This document shows, piece by piece, positions 7,226 through 9,937 of a DNA stretch of 9,937 bases (position 1 is the first letter of the stretch; each line of letters begins with the position of its first letter). The notes under the pieces were generated by a model, which was not told the origin of the DNA, searched no databases, and was given only the letters and a program-made list of their open reading frames with translations. The translations under genes and the position numbers were made by a program. The DNA comes from Pedosphaera sp. (GTDB taxonomy: Bacteria > Verrucomicrobiota > Verrucomicrobiia > Limisphaerales > Pedosphaeraceae), in assembly GCA_028293465.1 (NCBI GenBank), contig JAQGOT010000042.1:1-9937 (forward strand). The letters are read 5' to 3'.

Positions 7226-7638
7226 TGTTTGGTTTGTTGGTAATAGATGGGGCCTGTTGTCTAACCGGCTGCGGAAAAGAGACTTCACCAGGCCATAGTG
7301 GGACGCCGCTCATACAATCCAGTCGCTTGCAAGCAAAAGGTCAAGTTTCAACGCCAACGCTGGTCTTTGATACTCTCCCCGATAACGAGGCCCACTCTGT
7401 TACGTTTGGTCCTGACGTTATCACAAACCGAATTCCAGCCTCTGACTTAGCGGCCCTCTGCCTTGCGGTTGGGAAAACCCCTTTTACAAGTTATCAAATC
7501 GTTTCCCTGAAGATATTTCCCGAGGACGAATTCCTGGAACCATTCGCGGCACAGGTAGAAGTTCAAAATGCGATCCTCTTTTTGTGTAAGGATCGGAAAG
7601 CGTGGCATGTACAGAGGTTCGTTAAGCACTATCGATGA
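7204..7638 (+). CDS. Hypothetical lipoprotein
   Basis: Starting at the ATG at 7204 (a GTG at 7195 would add three residues), the frame encodes 144 residues. The N-terminus MKLTTIALFGLLVIDGACCLTGC is a lipoprotein signal peptide with lipobox L-T-G-C, the lipidated Cys being residue 23. An Asp at position 15 within the hydrophobic stretch is unusual. A Ser/Thr/Gly-rich linker follows, then a compact domain of about 100 residues (TLVFDTLPDNEAHSVTFGPD ... ILFLCKDRKAWHVQRFVKHYR) that I do not recognise. It should be anchored in a membrane facing the periplasm. It is the only plus-strand gene between two minus-strand ebo-type genes, and its GC, about 38-50% per line, is lower than the 60-75% typical of the genes around it, which suggests later insertion. 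Its first bases are antisense to the start of the small membrane ORF. Confidence 0.62.
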   Translation: MKLTTIALFGLLVIDGACCLTGCGKETSPGHSGTPLIQSSRLQAKGQVSTPTLVFDTLPDNEAHSVTFGPDVITNRIPASDLAALCLAVGKTPFTSYQIVSLKIFPEDEFLEPFAAQVEVQNAILFLCKDRKAWHVQRFVKHYR

Positions 7639-7667
7639 GCCCGCAAAGGCTGCGACATACAGCACGA

Positions 7668-7685
7668 ACTGCTTGTTCTAGCAGT
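7668..7685 (+). terminator. Hairpin 30 bases after the lipoprotein stop
   Basis: ACTGCT (7668-7673) pairs with AGCAGT (7680-7685) around a 6-base loop. It lacks a U-run on either strand. The position fits a 3' end structure of the lipoprotein transcript, but intrinsic termination is unproven. Confidence 0.3.
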
Positions 7686-7781
7686 CAACAGAATAGTCCG
7701 CATTGAGCAAGCCCTGTTACCCGTCCCGGTCTCTGGAGATTTCAGCAGCAGTTGTTCGGGGAGGTAGCGTCGGCAGCTGTC

Positions 7782-7889
7782 CACAACCTCGTTGAGGTTG
7801 GAGAAGTTGCCTGATCGTTACCCCAGGTAGCCCGAGGGACGGGCAACCTGGGGCTTTGTTGCACAACCTCTTCGAGGTAGAGGGACGGG
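7782..7889. repeat. Multi-hairpin intergenic palindromic repeat element
   Basis: Three stem-loops lie in a row. The first is CAACCTC-GTT-GAGGTTG (7784-7800, 7-bp stem). The central one pairs CCCCAGGT-A-GCCCG (7821-7834) with CGGGC-A-ACCTGGGG (7840-7853), 13 pairs with one A-A mismatch and a 5-base loop. The third is ACCTC-TTC-GAGGT (7866-7878). The outer hairpins are direct repeats of each other (CACAACCTC, three bases, GAGGT) offset by 80 bases. AGGGACGGG also occurs twice (7835-7843 and 7881-7889). The layout resembles the 'CAACCCC..GGGGTTG / CCCAGGGT..ACCCTGGG' intergenic elements I associate with Verrucomicrobia and Planctomycetes. It lies beyond the 3' ends of two converging genes and could terminate or stabilise either transcript. 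Confidence 0.6.
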
Positions 7890-7939
7890 GGAGAAAACCA
7901 CACCGCAGTGTCCGTGTGAGAGCAGACTTGGAAATGGGT

Positions 7940-9130
7940 TCAACCGCAGGCGCGGTAGATTTTGGTGCGGGCGGTGTGGCGGTCCCGGAGTTCGTAGATG
8001 GCTTCGACGATCTTGGGCAGGGCCATTTCGTGGACTTCGAAGCCTTGGCCGAGGTCGTGGAGCAGGGTGATGGCGAGTTCGCCGCCGAGGTGCTCGCGGA
8101 ATTCTTCGAGGCCGTTGAGGAGGATCAGGGAATTATCGGAATCGACATGGAGCAGTTCGTTGGCGTAGAGGTCGAAGCCGAGGGCTTCCAGGAGTTTGAG
8201 CACCCGCTCCGCCGAAGCGGCGTCGAGGAAACCCATTTTGCGCGAGTAAATGACGTCGAGCGCCAGGCCGATGGCCACCGCTTCGCCGTGGCGGAGCTTG
8301 TATTCGGATAATTGCTCGAGTTTGTGCGCGGCCCAATGGCCGAAATCGAGCGGCCGGGCCGAGCCGAACTCAAAGGGGTCGCCGGAGGTGGCGATGTGGT
8401 TGAGATGCAAATCCGCGCACCGATGGATCAAGCGCTGCATGGCCTTGGGTTCAAAGGCGGCGAGTTGCCGGGCGTCCTGTTCGATGGACTCGAAGAACTC
8501 GCGGTTGCGGATGAGGGCCACCTTGACGGCTTCGACGTAACCGGCGCGTTTGTCGCGGTCGGAGAGGGACTCGAGCATTTCGTAGTCGTTCACGACGGCG
8601 AACGGCGGGGTGAAGGTGCCGAGGAAATTCTTTTTGCCGAAGGCGTTGATGCCGTTCTTCACGCCGACGCCGGAATCCGCCTGGCTGAGGGTGGTGGTGG
8701 GAATGCGGACGTGGCGCACGCCGCGATGGGCGGTGGAGGCGGCCAGGCCGGCCATGTCCAGCAGCGCGCCGCCGCCGATGGCGATGACGTAGGAGTGGCG
8801 GTCGATGTGGTAGCGGTCAATGTGGGAATGGATTTCGGAGACGTGGAAATAGGAGTTTTTGGTCCGTTCGCCGCCCTCGATGATCATGGGGGGGCAGACC
8901 AGTTTCAACCGGCCGCTCGCGGCGGTGAAGTAATTTTCGATCTCCTGGACCAGGCTGGGGCGGACTTGGGCAAGGGATTCATCCAGGACCACCAGGACAC
9001 CGTGGACGCGGGTGCCGGGCTCGCTGACGAGAAGATCGCGCAGCAACGGGTTGGCGGGGGCAAAGACGCTCTGGGTGAAGAACACCCGGAGTTGGTAGCC
9101 GACCTGTATGGTGCGCTGAATCGAGGACAT
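7940..9130 (-). CDS. eboD: EboD-like sugar-phosphate cyclase (3-dehydroquinate synthase superfamily)
   Basis: The 396-residue protein matches the superfamily in order: VVLDESLAQV, a nucleotide-binding IEGGERTKN (84-92), the NAD loop IAIGGGALLDMAG (116-128), PTTTLSQADSGVGVKNGIN (144-162), VEAVKVALI with E200, LDFGHWAAHKLE with H265 and H269, and LRHGEAVAIG with H281. E200, H265 and H281 match the zinc ligands of dehydroquinate synthase. Such enzymes cyclise a sugar phosphate using NAD+ and zinc. Departures from housekeeping AroB include VGVKNGIN where VGGKTGVN is usual, and L-D-F-G-H where L-N-L-G-H is usual, which points away from the shikimate pathway and fits EboD; the substrate is unknown. 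It is about 30 residues longer than a typical AroB. An EboF-like gene lies downstream on the same strand after a 1048-bp interruption; eboE, which I would expect between them, is absent. Confidence 0.88.
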   Translation of the reverse strand: MSSIQRTIQVGYQLRVFFTQSVFAPANPLLRDLLVSEPGTRVHGVLVVLDESLAQVRPSLVQEIENYFTAASGRLKLVCPPMIIEGGERTKNSYFHVSEIHSHIDRYHIDRHSYVIAIGGGALLDMAGLAASTAHRGVRHVRIPTTTLSQADSGVGVKNGINAFGKKNFLGTFTPPFAVVNDYEMLESLSDRDKRAGYVEAVKVALIRNREFFESIEQDARQLAAFEPKAMQRLIHRCADLHLNHIATSGDPFEFGSARPLDFGHWAAHKLEQLSEYKLRHGEAVAIGLALDVIYSRKMGFLDAASAERVLKLLEALGFDLYANELLHVDSDNSLILLNGLEEFREHLGGELAITLLHDLGQGFEVHEMALPKIVEAIYELRDRHTARTKIYRACG

Positions 9131-9318
9131 CGTTTAATCTTGAGGGTTAGACGCTGGATTTCGAGATTTATTTAAAAAAATTTGGGAGAAATGGGTGCGC
9201 GGTGTGTTTCGTGCTTGGTGTCGATTTGGGCCTGAGGGGTGCGTTGACTCGCGCATCTGCCAAAAAACTTCCTTGGAAGGTTCGCGACTTATGCGACAAA
9301 CTGCGCCCGCCGTTTTGT
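9131..9318. promoter_or_regulatory. Divergent intergenic region between eboD-like and glycosyltransferase genes
   Basis: This 188-base region must hold the promoters of both divergent genes. An AT-rich block (about 9165-9182, TTTATTTAAAAAAATTT) lies about 35-50 bases from the eboD-like start and could belong to its promoter. On the plus strand TTGACT at 9244-9249 resembles a -35 box, but no good -10 box follows at the right distance. No strong Shine-Dalgarno precedes either start. Exact promoters cannot be set from sequence alone. Confidence 0.35.
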
Positions 9319-9937
9319 ATGGAAACAGACACAGTCCGGAATGATGTTGCAACGAAGTCGGAGCGAGTGCCGCGCCAATGGAAGTTGGAAGCACTCGCCA
9401 TTCTGACGCTGGCTGCCTTAACGGGCTATTTTTTGCGCATCTCGTGGCGGAAATGGCCGGATCCTCTGATCGATGTGGGGCCGCAATGGTATGCCATCTG
9501 GCGGACCTCACAGGGCGCGCTGCCGTATCATGACTTTCTCTGGAACTATGGGCCGCTGTCGTTGTGTTTCAACGCCGGCCTGTTCAAGTGCTTCGGGCCG
9601 GGGATGATGGTGTTGGTGACGGCGAACCTGGTGATCTATGGGTTGATCCTGTCGCTGGCGTATGCGGCATTCCGGTTGGCGTGGGGACGGTTGGGAGCGT
9701 TTGTGGCGGCGGTGGTTTTCATCTCGGTGTTTTCCTTTTCCCACCTGACGTCGGTCGGCAATTATAATTTTGTCACGCCGTACACGCATGAAAGCACGCA
9801 CGGGATTTTGCTGCTCCTGGCGACGGCATTGATCGCGGTGCGGTGGTCGCGTCAGAAATCGCGGAAGCTGGCTTTTGCGCTGGGTCTTTGCGGGGGCGTG
9901 GCGGTGGTGATGAAACCGGAATTCATGCTGGCGGGGG
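9319..9937 (+). CDS. GT-C type integral membrane glycosyltransferase, family 39-like (3' partial)
   Basis: The frame opens with ATG at 9319 (METDTVRNDVATKSERVPRQ) and stays open to the window end, giving 206 residues. A short cytoplasmic N-terminus precedes helix 1 (LEALAILTLAALTGYFL). A large non-cytoplasmic loop then carries PDPLIDVGPQWYAIWRTSQG and LPYHDFLWNYGPLSLCFNA, the pattern of bacterial family 39/RgtA-like transferases, whose first loop holds acidic catalytic residues. At least four further hydrophobic segments follow (MMVLVTANLVIYGLILSLAY, GAFVAAVVFISVFSF, GILLLLATALIAV, LAFALGLCGGVAVVM). Such proteins move sugars from polyprenyl-phosphate donors to lipids, glycans or proteins outside the cytoplasmic membrane. 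The acceptor cannot be inferred. It is divergent from the eboD-like gene, so it is not obviously part of that pathway. No Shine-Dalgarno is evident; no better in-frame start was found upstream. Confidence 0.8.
   Translation, partial: METDTVRNDVATKSERVPRQWKLEALAILTLAALTGYFLRISWRKWPDPLIDVGPQWYAIWRTSQGALPYHDFLWNYGPLSLCFNAGLFKCFGPGMMVLVTANLVIYGLILSLAYAAFRLAWGRLGAFVAAVVFISVFSFSHLTSVGNYNFVTPYTHESTHGILLLLATALIAVRWSRQKSRKLAFALGLCGGVAVVMKPEFMLAG

Larger units (their letters stand above)
7639..7939. other. Non-coding region between the lipoprotein and eboD-like genes
   Basis: About 300 bases between the converging 3' ends of the lipoprotein gene (+) and the EboD-like gene (-). I see no convincing coding frame. 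It holds the hairpin at 7668-7685 and the multi-hairpin repeat at 7782-7889. CCCGTCCC at 7720-7727 is the exact inverse of GGGACGGG at 7836-7843 and 7882-7889, so the GC-rich block may extend further left, to about 7720. The last 50 bases (7890-7939) show nothing I recognise. Confidence 0.6.

Noticed and set aside
6888..7313. Minus-strand frame of 141 codons whose stop overlaps the eboF-like start as ATGA
   Set aside because: The overlap looks operon-like, but the translation is rich in Pro, Ser and His without membrane or domain features. It appears to be an out-of-frame reading of the small membrane ORF followed by the extragenic repeat.
7782..7878. CRISPR-like array
   Set aside because: Only two copies of a short unit, each itself a hairpin, at 80-base spacing; there is no series of regular repeats and spacers and no cas gene in the window.
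7668..7889. Structured RNA or riboswitch between the lipoprotein and eboD-like genes
   Set aside because: The hairpins lie at the 3' ends of two converging genes, not in a leader, and the arms are simple palindromes with duplicated sequence, which fits a repeat element better. I match no known riboswitch core.
7856..8311. Plus-strand open frame of 151 codons beginning in the hairpin repeat
   Set aside because: Glu/Val/Gly-rich antisense of the cyclase C-terminus, starting within a palindromic repeat; no family resemblance.
8312..9175. Plus-strand open frame of 287 codons opposite the EboD-like gene
   Set aside because: It is a Gly/Ala/Asp/Val-rich antisense translation with no domain. The minus strand carries all the conserved cyclase motifs.
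9244..9275. Sigma-70 promoter for the glycosyltransferase gene based on TTGACT
   Set aside because: No plausible -10 hexamer follows at 16-18 bases, so I kept only a general note on the intergenic region.

Overview
The window looks like chromosomal DNA of a free-living member of the Planctomycetes-Verrucomicrobia group, most likely a verrucomicrobium. This is an inference from gene style, not from a marker gene. The pointers are the remnant of a secreted PQQ-propeller protein with the motif DWPGWRGPR, an ebo-type gene pair, a hairpin-rich intergenic repeat of a kind I associate with these phyla, high GC in the main genes, and weak Shine-Dalgarno signals throughout. I recognise no rRNA, tRNA, CRISPR array, insertion sequence or phage gene.

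Bases 1-5268 (+ strand) hold an alpha-glucan/trehalose operon. An amylo-alpha-1,6-glucosidase (5' end outside the window) is followed, with a possible ATGA overlap, by a long fusion of trehalose synthase (maltose alpha-D-glucosyltransferase, TreS) and maltokinase. TreS interconverts trehalose and maltose. The maltokinase half would normally make maltose-1-phosphate for the GlgE glucan pathway. Here that half has lost the catalytic Asp and both expected metal ligands, so it looks like a pseudokinase. This is the most notable observation in the window.

Bases 5269-9130 are mainly minus strand. Read from high to low coordinate, they carry an EboD-like sugar-phosphate cyclase (3-dehydroquinate synthase superfamily), a 1048-bp region of lower GC, an EboF-like alkaline-phosphatase-superfamily protein, and a decayed start of a PQQ beta-propeller gene. 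In the ebo cluster as I know it (eboA-F, linked to a still poorly defined small-molecule synthesis or export pathway), eboE lies between D and F. Here there is no eboE. Its place is taken by a plus-strand lipoprotein gene, a small two-helix membrane ORF on the minus strand, and a multi-hairpin repeat. Either the cluster was broken up and rearranged, or this lineage uses only part of it.

Bases 9131-9318 form a divergent intergenic region. From 9319 (+) begins a multi-pass GT-C type glycosyltransferase (family 39-like) that runs off the window.
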